Origin: Streptomyces cyaneus
Lineage (GTDB): Bacteria > Actinomycetota > Actinomycetes > Streptomycetales > Streptomycetaceae
Assembly (NCBI RefSeq): GCF_004028635.1
Contig: NZ_RQJW01000004.1
Location: 186,001-250,000, forward strand
Direction of reading: 5' to 3'
DNA length: 64,000 nt
A program made the position numbers and the translations under genes. The notes under the pieces were generated by a model. That model ran no database searches, was not told the DNA's origin, and was given only the letters and a program-made list of their open reading frames with translations. The first letter of the stretch is position 1, and each line of letters begins with the position of its first letter. Shown here one piece after another: positions 17,335 through 26,547 of this stretch.

Positions 17335-19350
17335 GTGATCCAGGCCATCGGACTGACCAGCAACCCTCGCAAGGAGCTTCCTCCCGCCGTCGACGACGTT
17401 TCCTTCGAGGCGCGCGCAGGACGTGTCACAGCGCTGCTCGGGGCGCCGGGAGCAGGCAAGACAACGGCGCTCAGACTCATGCTCGAACTCCAACAGGGCC
17501 GTGGGATCACCTACTTCAGAGGGCGTCCCCTGCATCGCATCGCCCATCCGTCGCGCGAGGTCGGTGTGCTCCTCGGAGAGGTTCCCGGGCACCCGGCCCG
17601 CACCGTCCGCGGTCATCTGCGCATGCTGTGCGCCGCCGCGGGCGTTCCGGCCCGGCGCGCCGACGAGGTCCTGGAGGTAGTCGGCCTCGTCAGCCTGCGC
17701 GACGAACGCCTGGACACCCTCTCGCGGGGCATGGACCGCCGCCTCGGTCTGGCCTGTGTGCTGCTGGCCGACCCGCACACACTCGTGCTCGACGACCCCG
17801 CGGACGGACTCTCGACCCGCGAGTGCCAATGGCTGTACGGCATGCTGCGCGCGCACGCGGCTCAGGGCGGCACGGTCCTGCTGACCACGGCTGACCCCAA
17901 GGCGGCCGCGCGCACCGCCGACCGGGTCGTCACCCTGGAGCAGGGCAGACTCGTCGCCGACCTGGAGGCCGCCGAGTTCTCCCGCACCCGGCTGCGCCCC
18001 CGGGTCGCCGTGCGCACTCCGCACGCCTCCCGCCTCGCCGCCCTGCTCGCCAAAGAGGCACGCACCGCGCAGCGCTCGATCGAGGTCGTACGCGAGAACG
18101 GCAACCGCCTCTCGGTGTACGGCAGTACCTGTGCCGACGTCGGCGAGACCGCGTTCCGCCATGGCATCCTCGTGCACCAACTCGCCGACGAGATCGGGGA
18201 CATGGGGCCCGGAGCCCAGGAAAACATCACAACAGAGCTGCGATCCGACCAGGTGCGGCAGACACCGGGCGGCGAGTTGCCCGCAGCCCGTGGTGGTCGT
18301 GAGCACGCAGGCGTGACGCCCTCAGAGCCGGACGGCGGGCCGGCTCCGGCCGACGATCGCTCAGCGGAGCCCGAGGCACCGCCGACGGCGGACGGAGACC
18401 CGGTCACGGACGCTGGGCAGGAGGCCTCCGCAGAGGCTCCACAAGCGCCCATGGACGAGCCGCGACCCGCCGACGCACTCGCGGACGAGCGGCCTCCCGC
18501 CCAAGCCGCCGGTACGCGCGCGGCGACCTGCGCTGTCGATGCCCTCCCCGATCTCCCGCCCCCCATCTCCGTCCGCCCCGCCCCCAGCCCCCTCCGCCCC
18601 CTCCGCTACGAACTCCGGCGCGCCGCCGGCGTCGGCACCGGGTTCCTCACCGGCGCCGCCGTGCTGGTGGTGTCCGCCGTCGCCGCCGTACTGCTGGCCC
18701 GTGTCGGACACACTCCGCAGCCGCGCCTGCTGGCCGCGTGGCCGCGAGAGCTGCCGCTGCCGCCCGCGGCGCTGGGTGCCGGACTGCTCGGCGCGATCGC
18801 GTTCGGCGACGAGTTCCGCCACCCCGCCCTGGCCGCGGATCGCGGCACCGTCCCCCGTCGGCTGGGGCTGCTGCTCGCGAAACTCCTCGTCGCCTCCGCC
18901 ACCGCGCTGGTGCTGGCCTTCCTCACCGTCGGCTGCAATGCCGAAGTGCTCTATCTCGTCTACGGACGGGAGCTCGCGGAAGTTCCCGCCGACTGGCTTG
19001 CGCTGAGCGCGAGTTGGACCGGGCTCGTGGTCGGGTGTGCCTGGGCCGGCGTGCTGGCCGCGGGCCTCTTCCGGTCGACCACGGCCGGGCTCGCGGCGGT
19101 GGTCGCCGTACCCATCGTCGTCGTACCCCTCGTACAAAAGGCGCTGGAGGGACCGTCTGTGCGGACGGCGGCCGGTTTTCCCCTTCGGCTGCGTGAGGTG
19201 CTCCTGTCGCAGTGGCCGTTCGGGGGAGAGCGCTATGTGGCCGCCGTCGCGCGTGTGATCGCCCAACCCGTCGGCGGCGCACTGACGTTGTCGCTGACCG
19301 CGCTGCTCTGCGCCTACCTGCTCACGACCCTGCGGAGCAGGGTCCGATGA
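17335..19350 (+). CDS. ABC transporter: ATPase fused to a permease domain
   Basis: The 671-residue protein starts with an ABC ATPase: Walker A GAPGAGKTT at residues 36-44, a degenerate signature LSRGMDRRLGLA, and Walker B HTLVLDDPADGL. A charged, Pro/Ala-rich linker spans about 275-420. The C-terminal part has about six membrane helices (FLTGAAVLVVSAVAAVLLA, LLAKLLVASATALVLAFL, GLAAVVAVPIVVVPL, LTLSLTALLCAYLL) resembling ABC-2 permeases. It would be a self-contained half-exporter working as a dimer. The signature LSRGM replaces LSGGQ. GTG 17335 and TTG 17326 are alternative starts. It is encoded directly upstream of whiH; the substrate is unknown. Confidence 0.82.
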   Translation: MIQAIGLTSNPRKELPPAVDDVSFEARAGRVTALLGAPGAGKTTALRLMLELQQGRGITYFRGRPLHRIAHPSREVGVLLGEVPGHPARTVRGHLRMLCAAAGVPARRADEVLEVVGLVSLRDERLDTLSRGMDRRLGLACVLLADPHTLVLDDPADGLSTRECQWLYGMLRAHAAQGGTVLLTTADPKAAARTADRVVTLEQGRLVADLEAAEFSRTRLRPRVAVRTPHASRLAALLAKEARTAQRSIEVVRENGNRLSVYGSTCADVGETAFRHGILVHQLADEIGDMGPGAQENITTELRSDQVRQTPGGELPAARGGREHAGVTPSEPDGGPAPADDRSAEPEAPPTADGDPVTDAGQEASAEAPQAPMDEPRPADALADERPPAQAAGTRAATCAVDALPDLPPPISVRPAPSPLRPLRYELRRAAGVGTGFLTGAAVLVVSAVAAVLLARVGHTPQPRLLAAWPRELPLPPAALGAGLLGAIAFGDEFRHPALAADRGTVPRRLGLLLAKLLVASATALVLAFLTVGCNAEVLYLVYGRELAEVPADWLALSASWTGLVVGCAWAGVLAAGLFRSTTAGLAAVVAVPIVVVPLVQKALEGPSVRTAAGFPLRLREVLLSQWPFGGERYVAAVARVIAQPVGGALTLSLTALLCAYLLTTLRSRVR

Positions 19351-19412
19351 CGACCGCCCATGAGCTTCCCGGTCCCGTCCTGTGCACAACTCCCCGGGGA
19401 GAGCCCATTTCT

Positions 19413-19421
19413 TTCCGATAA
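19413..19421 (+). promoter_or_regulatory. possible WhiG-type -10 element of whiH
   Basis: TTCCGATAA lies about 93 bp before the whiH start. The sigma-WhiG -10 consensus is GCCGATAA, and whiH is a known WhiG target in S. coelicolor. The matching TAAA -35 is not found at 15-16 bp upstream, so only half of the signal is present. Confidence 0.35.
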
Positions 19422-19513
19422 GGCGTCAATTGCGACGGGGTGAGCGATCACCCTTTCGTGTGCTTTTCACCAAAGACCTCAAGGGAGTTGGGGACGGCGC
19501 CGACAAAGGATCC

Positions 19514-20401
19514 GTGAGTACCCTTGCGCACACCATGATGACCGCCGCCCGCGCCGCCGACTCCGGTCTCGCCGGCCCGGGCGATCTCGACCGCTACCCC
19601 TACGCCGAGGCCCCCGTCGCCGACCGCGTCGGAGCCTCCGCCTGGGAGGCCGCGGACCCGGAGCTGGGCCGTGTCGGCCGGCGCGCCGCGGGCAGCCGCG
19701 GACGCGGGCTGCACGGCCAACTCGTCCAACAGCTCGGCCAGATGATCGTCTCCGGCGACCTGGGCGCCGACCGTCCGCTGGTGCCCGAGGAGATCGGCCA
19801 GCGCTTCGAGGTCTCCCGCACCGTCGTCCGCGAGTCGCTCCGCGTCCTGGAGGCCAAGGGCCTGGTCAGTGCCCGCCCGAACGTCGGCACGCGCGTGCGC
19901 CCCGTCAGTGACTGGAACCTCCTCGACCCGGACATCATCGAGTGGCGGGCCTTCGGGCCGCAGCGCGACGACCAGCGCCGGGAGCTGAGCGAGCTGCGCT
20001 GGACGATCGAGCCGCTCGCCGCCCGCCTCGCCGCCGGGCACGGGCGGGACGACGTCCAGCAGCGGCTCGCCGACATGGTCGAGATCATGAGCCACGCGAT
20101 GGGACAGGGCGACGTCCTCACCTTCTCCCGCGCCGACACCGAGTTCCACGCGTTGCTCATCCAGGTCGCGGGCAACCGCATGCTGGAGCACCTGTCAGGG
20201 ATCGTCTCGGCCGCGCTCCAGGTCTCCGGCGGCCCCGTCACGGGCTGTGACCGGCCGAACGAGACCTCGCTGGCCCAGCACAGCAGGATCGTCGACGCCC
20301 TGGCCACCGGCGACGGCGCAGCCGCCGAAACGGCCATGCGTCACCTGCTCACCGTCCACCCGGAGGTGGAGCGCGTGGTGCCCGCACCCCGCGAGCACTG
20401 A
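19514..20401 (+). CDS. whiH: WhiH, GntR/FadR-family sporulation regulator
   Basis: The 295-residue protein has a GntR winged helix at about residues 70-140 (LHGQLVQQLGQMIVSGDL, EEIGQRFEVSRTVVRESLRV) and an FCD all-helical effector domain with DTEFHALLIQVAGN and a HSRIVDALATGD metal-ligand region. Size, family and its place immediately upstream of hrdB match whiH of S. coelicolor, which is needed for septation of aerial hyphae and represses its own promoter. FCD domains usually bind carboxylate ligands; none is known here. GTG 19514 follows AAAGGA. A 20-bp stem terminator follows the gene. Confidence 0.87.
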   Translation: MSTLAHTMMTAARAADSGLAGPGDLDRYPYAEAPVADRVGASAWEAADPELGRVGRRAAGSRGRGLHGQLVQQLGQMIVSGDLGADRPLVPEEIGQRFEVSRTVVRESLRVLEAKGLVSARPNVGTRVRPVSDWNLLDPDIIEWRAFGPQRDDQRRELSELRWTIEPLAARLAAGHGRDDVQQRLADMVEIMSHAMGQGDVLTFSRADTEFHALLIQVAGNRMLEHLSGIVSAALQVSGGPVTGCDRPNETSLAQHSRIVDALATGDGAAAETAMRHLLTVHPEVERVVPAPREH

Positions 20402-20472
20402 CCGCGCACCCGGGTCGCGCGGCTGAGGGTGCCTCCCCCTCCTGTGGCATCTCTCGGTCTGCGCACCCCCTC

Positions 20473-20517
20473 CCGTCGGACCCGCAGGATCCAGCACGGA
20501 TCCTGCGGGTCCGACGG
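20473..20517 (+). terminator. very strong whiH terminator
   Basis: CCGTCGGACCCGCAGGATCC (20473-20492) and its perfect 20-base complement (20498-20517) with a 5-nt loop. No U-tract follows, as is common in Streptomyces. It should insulate hrdB from whiH transcription. Confidence 0.9.
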
Positions 20518-20686
20518 TGCAATGGGGCGGCCGAATCGCCGTAGGGTGCGTCATCCAAGCTGCGGGTGACCCCTTATGTCACCATCTGTCCACTTTTGAT
20601 CGATTATGGGATGTGACTCGGGCCACGCAGATTGGGCGTAACGCTCGGGGGAGCAGCGCGATGACCTAAGAGGTGACAGCCGAGGA

Positions 20687-20714
20687 GGGAATACGGACGC
20701 CGCTCAAGGCGCTG
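20687..20714 (+). promoter_or_regulatory. candidate SigR-type promoter of hrdB
   Basis: GGGAAT at 20687-20692, then 18 bp, then GCTG. SigR promoters read GGAAT-N18/19-GTT, so one base differs in the -10. In S. coelicolor hrdB has a thiol-stress promoter (hrdBp2) read by SigR, which makes the match meaningful. The predicted leader is about 110 nt. Confidence 0.5.
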
Positions 20715-20828
20715 TGCATCTTCCCGGCCCCCGCCCGCACCGTCGGCCCAATCCCCAGGTCGGTGGTCGGCTCCTGTCCGCCGTGGACGGGGCCGGAAGC
20801 CGTTTTCCAACGTTCCGAGAGGTTGTTC

Positions 20829-22358
20829 GTGTCGGCCAGCACATCCCGTACGCTCCCGCCGGAGATCGCCGAGTCCGTCTCTGTCATGGCTCTCATTGAG
20901 CGGGGAAAGGCTGAGGGGCAGATCGCCGGCGACGATGTGCGTCGGGCCTTCGAAGCTGACCAGATCCCGGCCACTCAGTGGAAGAACGTACTGCGCAGCC
21001 TCAACCAGATCCTCGAGGAAGAGGGTGTGACGCTGATGGTCAGTGCCGCGGAGCCCAAGCGCACCCGAAAGAGCGTCGCAGCGAAGAGTCCGGCCAAGCG
21101 CACCGCCACCAAGACGGTCGCGGCGAAGACGGTGACCGCCAAGAAGGCCACCGCCACCGCCACACCGGCGGCGCCCGCCGCCGACTCCGCCGTCGAGGAC
21201 GAGGCCCCCGCGAAGAAGGCCGCTGCCAAGAAGGCGACCGCCAAGAAGGCGACCGCGAAGAAGACGGTCGCCAAGAAGACGGCGGCCAAGAAGACCACCG
21301 CCAAGAAGGACGACGTCGAGCTGATCGAGGACGAGGTCCTCGAGGACGCCAAGCCCGGCGAGGAGCCCGAGGGCACCGAGAGCGCCGGCTTCGTGCTCTC
21401 CGACGAGGACGAGGACGACGCGCCTGCCCAGCAGGTCGCGGCCGCCGGTGCCACCGCCGACCCGGTCAAGGACTACCTGAAGCAGATCGGCAAGGTCCCC
21501 CTCCTCAACGCCGAGCAGGAGGTCGAACTCGCCAAGCGCATCGAGGCGGGCCTCTTCGCCGAGGACAAGCTGTCCAACGCCGACAAGCTCGCCCCCAAGC
21601 TCAAGCGTGAGCTGGAGATCATCGCCGAGGACGGCCGCCGCGCCAAGAACCACCTCCTGGAGGCCAACCTCCGTCTGGTGGTCTCCCTGGCCAAGCGCTA
21701 CACCGGCCGCGGCATGCTCTTCCTGGACCTCATCCAGGAGGGCAACCTCGGTCTGATCCGCGCGGTCGAGAAGTTCGACTACACCAAGGGCTACAAGTTC
21801 TCCACGTACGCCACCTGGTGGATCCGTCAGGCGATCACCCGCGCCATGGCCGACCAGGCCCGCACCATCCGTATCCCGGTGCACATGGTCGAGGTCATCA
21901 ACAAGCTCGCGCGCGTGCAGCGCCAGATGCTCCAGGACCTGGGCCGCGAGCCCACCCCGGAGGAGCTGGCCAAGGAACTCGACATGACCCCCGAGAAGGT
22001 CATCGAGGTCCAGAAGTACGGCCGCGAGCCCATCTCGCTGCACACCCCGCTGGGCGAGGACGGCGACAGCGAGTTCGGTGACCTCATCGAGGACTCCGAG
22101 GCCGTCGTCCCGGCCGACGCGGTCAGCTTCACGCTCCTGCAGGAGCAGCTGCACTCCGTCCTCGACACCCTGTCCGAGCGCGAGGCGGGTGTCGTCTCCA
22201 TGCGCTTCGGTCTCACCGACGGACAGCCGAAGACCCTCGACGAGATCGGCAAGGTGTACGGCGTCACGCGCGAGCGCATCCGTCAGATCGAGTCCAAGAC
22301 GATGTCGAAGCTGCGCCACCCGTCGCGGTCCCAGGTGCTGCGCGACTACCTCGACTAG
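20829..22358 (+). CDS. hrdB: principal sigma factor HrdB
   Basis: The 509-residue vegetative sigma70 directs RNA polymerase to housekeeping promoters. Residues 1-70 are a conserved helical segment, 78-160 a Lys/Ala-rich block with many KKATAKK-like units, and 161-200 acidic. Region 1.2 begins near 211 (DPVKDYLKQIGKVPLL), region 2 follows at about 275-340 (YATWWIRQAI, DLIQEGNLGLIRAVEKFDY), and the region 4 helix-turn-helix is near 465-500 (VTRERIRQIESK). GTG 20829 follows GAGAGG and gives the length expected from S. coelicolor HrdB. The basic-acidic N-terminal insert is typical of Streptomyces HrdB. Confidence 0.97.
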   Translation: MSASTSRTLPPEIAESVSVMALIERGKAEGQIAGDDVRRAFEADQIPATQWKNVLRSLNQILEEEGVTLMVSAAEPKRTRKSVAAKSPAKRTATKTVAAKTVTAKKATATATPAAPAADSAVEDEAPAKKAAAKKATAKKATAKKTVAKKTAAKKTTAKKDDVELIEDEVLEDAKPGEEPEGTESAGFVLSDEDEDDAPAQQVAAAGATADPVKDYLKQIGKVPLLNAEQEVELAKRIEAGLFAEDKLSNADKLAPKLKRELEIIAEDGRRAKNHLLEANLRLVVSLAKRYTGRGMLFLDLIQEGNLGLIRAVEKFDYTKGYKFSTYATWWIRQAITRAMADQARTIRIPVHMVEVINKLARVQRQMLQDLGREPTPEELAKELDMTPEKVIEVQKYGREPISLHTPLGEDGDSEFGDLIEDSEAVVPADAVSFTLLQEQLHSVLDTLSEREAGVVSMRFGLTDGQPKTLDEIGKVYGVTRERIRQIESKTMSKLRHPSRSQVLRDYLD

Positions 22359-22377
22359 TCGCCCTCGTACGACACGA

Positions 22378-22410
22378 AAGGCCCGGTCTCCCGAGTGGGG
22401 ACCGGGCCTT
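22378..22410 (+). terminator. hrdB terminator
   Basis: AAGGCCCGGTC (22378-22388) pairs with GACCGGGCCTT (22400-22410) around an 11-nt loop, starting 20 bp after the hrdB stop. Confidence 0.9.
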
Positions 22411-22489
22411 CGCGCTGTCGCGCGGGTGCGGGGTGCGGCGGTCTGGATCACTCTGGGTTTCCCATGACCACCCGAGAGTGAGGAGCGTC

Positions 22490-23350
22490 ATGCGTCGTCC
22501 CTTTACCCGGGCGCTGACCCGGCCGCTTGCCATGGCGGCTGTGGCAGCCGCCATACCGTTGGTGTCTGCTACCCCTGTGGCTGCCGACAGTATTGTCGTC
22601 GGCGGGTTTCCGGTCGATGTGTCCCAGAGTCCGTGGACCGTGGCGCTGTCCAGCCGTGACCGGTTCGGGGGTACGCGGGCGGGCCAGTTCTGCGTCGGTG
22701 CGGCGGTCAGCCGGACCACCGTGCTCACGGCGGCTCACTGCATGAGCGAGGAGGTCCTCGGCTCGTCGCCGGACGGGGTGCGCGACCTCAGCGTCATCGC
22801 CGGCCGTACGGATCTGCTGTCGAACCGGGGTCAGGAGATCCGCGTCCGCGACACCTGGGTGAACCCGGCCTACGACAGTGTGACCAACGCGGGGGACTTC
22901 GCCGTGGTCACCCTCGCCCAGCCGCTTCCCGTGAGCGCGGTCATCAGGATGGCGCGCATCGGCGATCCCGCCTATGTCCCGGGCACTTCGGCCCTGGTCT
23001 ACGGGTGGGGCGACCTCACGGGCGCGGGCGACTATGCGCGCAGCCTGCGGGCAGCACGTGTGCATGTACTGCCCGATGTCCTGTGCAGGGCGGCGTATCC
23101 GGGCGGGGGCAGCGGCAGGTACCAGGCCGACAGCATGGTCTGCGCCGGGGAACAGCTGGGAGGCCGGGACGCCTGCCAGGGAGACAGCGGAGGGCCGCTG
23201 GTCGCTCAGGGGAAGCTGATCGGGCTCGTGTCCTGGGGGAGCGGCTGCGGTCGTGCGGGTACTCCTGGCGTCTACACGCGTGTGTCCGACATAGTGCGGT
23301 CCCTGAGGTGGCGCGCAGCCGAGGCACGCGACCACCGATCGGCCGCGTGA
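22490..23350 (+). CDS. secreted trypsin-like serine protease
   Basis: The 286-residue preprotein has a signal peptide of about 32 residues (RRPFTRALTRPLAMAA then a hydrophobic core ending VAADS). The mature chain starts near IVVGG and carries the chymotrypsin-fold triad: His83 in TAAHC, Asp136 in GDFAVV and Ser233 in GDSGGPL. Asp at the base of the S1 pocket (DACQGDSGG) implies trypsin-like cleavage after Arg or Lys. ATG 22490 is preceded by AGGAG. A strong shared terminator lies downstream. Secretion is inferred from the signal peptide. Confidence 0.93.
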   Translation: MRRPFTRALTRPLAMAAVAAAIPLVSATPVAADSIVVGGFPVDVSQSPWTVALSSRDRFGGTRAGQFCVGAAVSRTTVLTAAHCMSEEVLGSSPDGVRDLSVIAGRTDLLSNRGQEIRVRDTWVNPAYDSVTNAGDFAVVTLAQPLPVSAVIRMARIGDPAYVPGTSALVYGWGDLTGAGDYARSLRAARVHVLPDVLCRAAYPGGGSGRYQADSMVCAGEQLGGRDACQGDSGGPLVAQGKLIGLVSWGSGCGRAGTPGVYTRVSDIVRSLRWRAAEARDHRSAA

Positions 23351-23424
23351 CGGGGGCCCTGAGGGTCCGCAGCGCATCAGCCTGAGGGCCCGCAGGACAT
23401 CAGGAGGACCGCAGGATATGAGCG

Positions 23425-23460
23425 CGGGCGGCCGCCCCTGCTGTCAGGGGCGGCCGCCCG
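23425..23460. terminator. bidirectional terminator
   Basis: CGGGCGGCCGCCCCTG (23425-23440) and its perfect 16-bp complement (23445-23460) around CTGT, between the convergent protease and DUF7455 genes. Confidence 0.9.
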
Positions 23461-23503
23461 TCAACCGGCCTGTGCCGGAGCTGGCTCGTCGTTAATGCGA
23501 GGT

Positions 23504-23734
23504 TCAGCGCTCTTCTTCGGACGCCGATGCGGGAACGGACGTCAGCCGCTCCGTCTCGTCCTGTATCTCAGCGGCGATCTTCTTGAGTTCCGGCTCGAAC
23601 TTGCGGCCGTGGTGGGCGCAGAAGAGCAGTTCTCCGCCGCTGAGCAGGACAACGCGCACGTACGCCTGTGCGCCGCAGCGGTCGCAGCGGTCAGCGGCCG
23701 TCAGCGGGCTCGCGGGGGTCAGAACAGTAGTCAC
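23504..23734 (-). CDS. DUF7455-type small zinc-ribbon-like protein
   Basis: The 76-residue protein contains CDRCGAQAYVRV and FCAHHGRK, two Cys/His pairs able to bind zinc, then a charged helix (EPELKKIAAEIQDETERL). It is a conserved small actinobacterial protein usually found between hrdB and the topoisomerase IV B gene. No function is known to me. The ATG at 23734 is preceded by a purine-rich GAGAAGAGGCGA site on the minus strand. It converges with the protease gene at a shared terminator. Confidence 0.75.
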   Translation of the reverse strand: MTTVLTPASPLTAADRCDRCGAQAYVRVVLLSGGELLFCAHHGRKFEPELKKIAAEIQDETERLTSVPASASEEER

Positions 23735-24179
23735 GTCGCCTCTTCTCTAGCTCGACGAGCTGTCGTACCAGGGTCAACATCCAACCAGCCCCAAAACGTT
23801 CCCGCTCGTGGCTTCACCCAGAGTGAAATTTTTTCGGGGGCGGCCGGCTGCTGCCGGCTTGGCGGCGAATGTGCCGTATTGCGTCGGTGTCTTGCTTACG
23901 GTTTCGCGCTGTCGGTCAAGGTCGGTCCTCCCGGCTGGCTTGCCGGTTTGTTCATGAGGACGTGCCCGGAGCCTAAATGGTTCATGCCTGGAAGGGAACG
24001 TGATATGTACTTCACCCCTTCGAGGGATCGAACACGCATGCGACGCTGGACTAGTCTGTGTTCCACACGAGGGTGGCGTTACAACGGCTCTACCAGGCCT
24101 CGGTACCCTCTTGACGGCGACCGAAGCCGCGCCCTTACCCACTGGGGCCCCATATGAAATTCAGCGAGGAGCGAACCGC
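23735..24179 (+). other. parE upstream region
   Basis: A 445-bp divergent gap between DUF7455 and parE. It is the most AT-rich stretch around here and includes GTGAAATTTTTTCGGG at 23823-23838, so promoters for both directions probably lie in it. GGACTAGTCTG near 24050 offers a TAGTCT -10 for parE. No gene, hairpin or operator stands out. Confidence 0.4.
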
Positions 24180-26303
24180 GTGACCGCCGAGACGTCCGTG
24201 CCGTCCACAGCGCTGCTGGCAGGAGCAGACCGGGACGGGTCCAACTACACCGCGCGGCACCTGCTCGTCCTCGAGGGGCTCGAGGCCGTACGCAAGCGCC
24301 CGGGCATGTACATCGGGTCGACCGACAGCCGCGGTCTGATGCACTGCCTGTGGGAGATCATCGACAACTCCGTCGACGAAGCTCTCGGCGGGTACTGCGA
24401 CCACATCGAGGTGATCCTCCACGACGACGCGTCCGTGGAGGTCCGGGACAACGGCCGGGGCATCCCGGTCGACGTCGAGCCCAAGACCGGCCTGTCCGGC
24501 GTCGAGGTCGTCATGACCAAGCTGCACGCCGGCGGAAAGTTCGGCGGCGGTTCGTACGCCGCATCCGGCGGCCTGCACGGCGTGGGCGCCTCCGTGGTGA
24601 ACGCCCTGTCCGCGCGGCTGGACGTCGAGGTGGACCGGAGCGGCCACACCCACGCCATCAGCTTCCGGCGCGGTGTCCCCGGAGCCTTCGCCGCCGACGG
24701 CCCGAATGCCAAGTTCGAGGCCAAGGGCGGCCTGCGCAAGACCAAGAAGATCCCCAAGGCCCGCAACGGCACGCGCGTGCGGTACTGGGCCGACCGCCAG
24801 ATCTTCCTCAAGGACGCCAAGCTCTCCCTGGAGAACCTGCATCAGCGCGCCCGCCAGACCGCGTTCCTGGTGCCCGGCCTGACCATCGTCGTCCGCGACG
24901 AGTTCGGCCTCGGCGAGGGTGGCAGCAAGGGCGAGGAGTCCTTCCGCTTCGACGGCGGCATCAGCGAGTTCTGCGAGTACCTGGCGACCGACAAGCCGGT
25001 CAACGACGTCCTCCGCTTCTCGGGGCAGGGCACCTTCAAGGAGACCGTCCCGGTACTGGACGAGCACGGTCAGATGACCCCCACCCAGGTCACCCGTGAG
25101 CTCGACGTCGACGTCGCGATGCGGTGGGGCACGGGGTACGACACGACCCTGAAGTCGTTCGTGAACATCATCGCCACCCCCAAGGGCGGCACCCACGTCG
25201 CGGGCTTCGAGACCGCGGTCACCAGCACCATGAACGAGGTGCTGCGGGCCAAGAAGCTGCTGCGCGTCGCCGAGGACGACATCGTCAAGGACGACGCCCT
25301 GGAGGGCCTCACCGCGGTCGTCACCGTCCGCCTGGCCGAGCCGCAGTTCGAGGGCCAGACCAAGGAGGTCCTGGGCACCTCGGCGGCCCGGCGCATCGTG
25401 AGCACCGTGATCTCCAAGGAGCTCAAGGCGTTCCTGACGTCCACGAAGCGGGACGCCGCGGCTCAGGCCCGAGTCGTCATGGAGAAGGCGGTCGCCGCCG
25501 CCCGTACGCGTATCGCGGCCCGCCAGCACAAGGACGCGCAGCGCCGGAAGACGGCACTGGAGTCCTCGTCGCTGCCCGCCAAGCTCGCCGACTGCCGCAG
25601 CGACGACGTCGACCGCAGCGAGCTGTTCATCGTCGAGGGAGACTCCGCGCTCGGCACCGCCAAGCTCGCCCGGAACTCCGAGTTCCAGGCGCTGCTGCCG
25701 ATCCGCGGCAAGATCCTCAACGTCCAGAAGTCGTCCGTGACCGACATGCTCAAGAACGCCGAGTGCGGCGCGATCATCCAGGTCATAGGAGCGGGGTCCG
25801 GCCGGACCTTCGACATCGACGCGGCGCGCTACGGCAAGATCATCATGATGACCGACGCCGACGTGGACGGCTCCCACATCCGGACCCTGCTGCTGACGCT
25901 GTTCCAGCGCTACATGCGGCCGATGATCGAGGCGGGGCGGGTGTTCGCGGCGGTGCCGCCGCTGCACCGTATCGAGCTCATCCAGCCCAAGAAGGGTCAG
26001 GACAAGTACGTGTACACGTACTCGGACCGCGAGCTGCGCGACAAGCTCATGGAGTTCCAGAGCAAGGGCATCCGGTACAAGGACTCCATCCAGCGGTACA
26101 AGGGTCTCGGTGAGATGGACGCCGACCAGCTGGCCGAGACGACGATGGATCCGCGGCACCGGACCCTGCGCCGGATCAGCCTGACCGACCTGGAGGCCGC
26201 CGAGCGGGTCTTCGATCTGCTGATGGGCAATGACGTGGCGCCGCGCAAGGAGTTCATCTCCAGCTCGGCGGCGACGTTGGATCGGTCTCGTATCGACGCG
26301 TAG
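24180..26303 (+). CDS. parE: topoisomerase IV subunit B (ParE; formerly GyrB2)
   Basis: The 707-residue type IIA topoisomerase B subunit has a GHKL ATPase domain (EIIDNSVDEALGG, DNGRGIPVD, then a GGKFGGGSY...GLHGVGASVVN ATP lid), a transducer domain with the QTK loop (FEGQTKEVLG), and a TOPRIM domain with EGDSALGTAK and MTDADVDGSHIRTL. The pairing with ParC at 37.6-40.1 kb, both away from the dnaA/gyrAB locus, marks topoisomerase IV, which decatenates daughter chromosomes. GTG 24180 follows GAGGA. The same locus in S. coelicolor was first called gyrB2. Confidence 0.93.
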   Translation: MTAETSVPSTALLAGADRDGSNYTARHLLVLEGLEAVRKRPGMYIGSTDSRGLMHCLWEIIDNSVDEALGGYCDHIEVILHDDASVEVRDNGRGIPVDVEPKTGLSGVEVVMTKLHAGGKFGGGSYAASGGLHGVGASVVNALSARLDVEVDRSGHTHAISFRRGVPGAFAADGPNAKFEAKGGLRKTKKIPKARNGTRVRYWADRQIFLKDAKLSLENLHQRARQTAFLVPGLTIVVRDEFGLGEGGSKGEESFRFDGGISEFCEYLATDKPVNDVLRFSGQGTFKETVPVLDEHGQMTPTQVTRELDVDVAMRWGTGYDTTLKSFVNIIATPKGGTHVAGFETAVTSTMNEVLRAKKLLRVAEDDIVKDDALEGLTAVVTVRLAEPQFEGQTKEVLGTSAARRIVSTVISKELKAFLTSTKRDAAAQARVVMEKAVAAARTRIAARQHKDAQRRKTALESSSLPAKLADCRSDDVDRSELFIVEGDSALGTAKLARNSEFQALLPIRGKILNVQKSSVTDMLKNAECGAIIQVIGAGSGRTFDIDAARYGKIIMMTDADVDGSHIRTLLLTLFQRYMRPMIEAGRVFAAVPPLHRIELIQPKKGQDKYVYTYSDRELRDKLMEFQSKGIRYKDSIQRYKGLGEMDADQLAETTMDPRHRTLRRISLTDLEAAERVFDLLMGNDVAPRKEFISSSAATLDRSRIDA

Positions 26304-26368
26304 CCGCTGTGCTGGGCTTGGGCCGTAGTTTCGGCCTCGGCTTCGCCTTCGGCCACTGAATTGGGTTC

Positions 26369-26411
26369 CCACCCGCACCGTCCGTGCGGCTTCGTCGTCG
26401 GGTGCGGGTGG
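26369..26411 (+). terminator. possible parE terminator
   Basis: CCACCCGCACC (26369-26379) pairs with GGTGCGGGTGG (26401-26411) across a 21-nt loop, 66 bp after the parE stop. Confidence 0.55.
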
Positions 26412-26547
26412 CCCCTCATGGACGTACTCGCCGTTGGCGGCTTGCGGCTGGTAGGTCATATGCCGTTTCGGCGGGTGAATCACCTGATGGGGTGAAGCGC
26501 GCGGAGAAGCGGAGTCGGCGGTCTTTCCGTTCTGTCCATGCTTGGGC

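Noticed and set aside
20604..22451. 615-codon minus-strand frame opposite hrdB
   Set aside because: Shadow of hrdB, LG-rich repeats reflect the Lys-Ala codons read in reverse.
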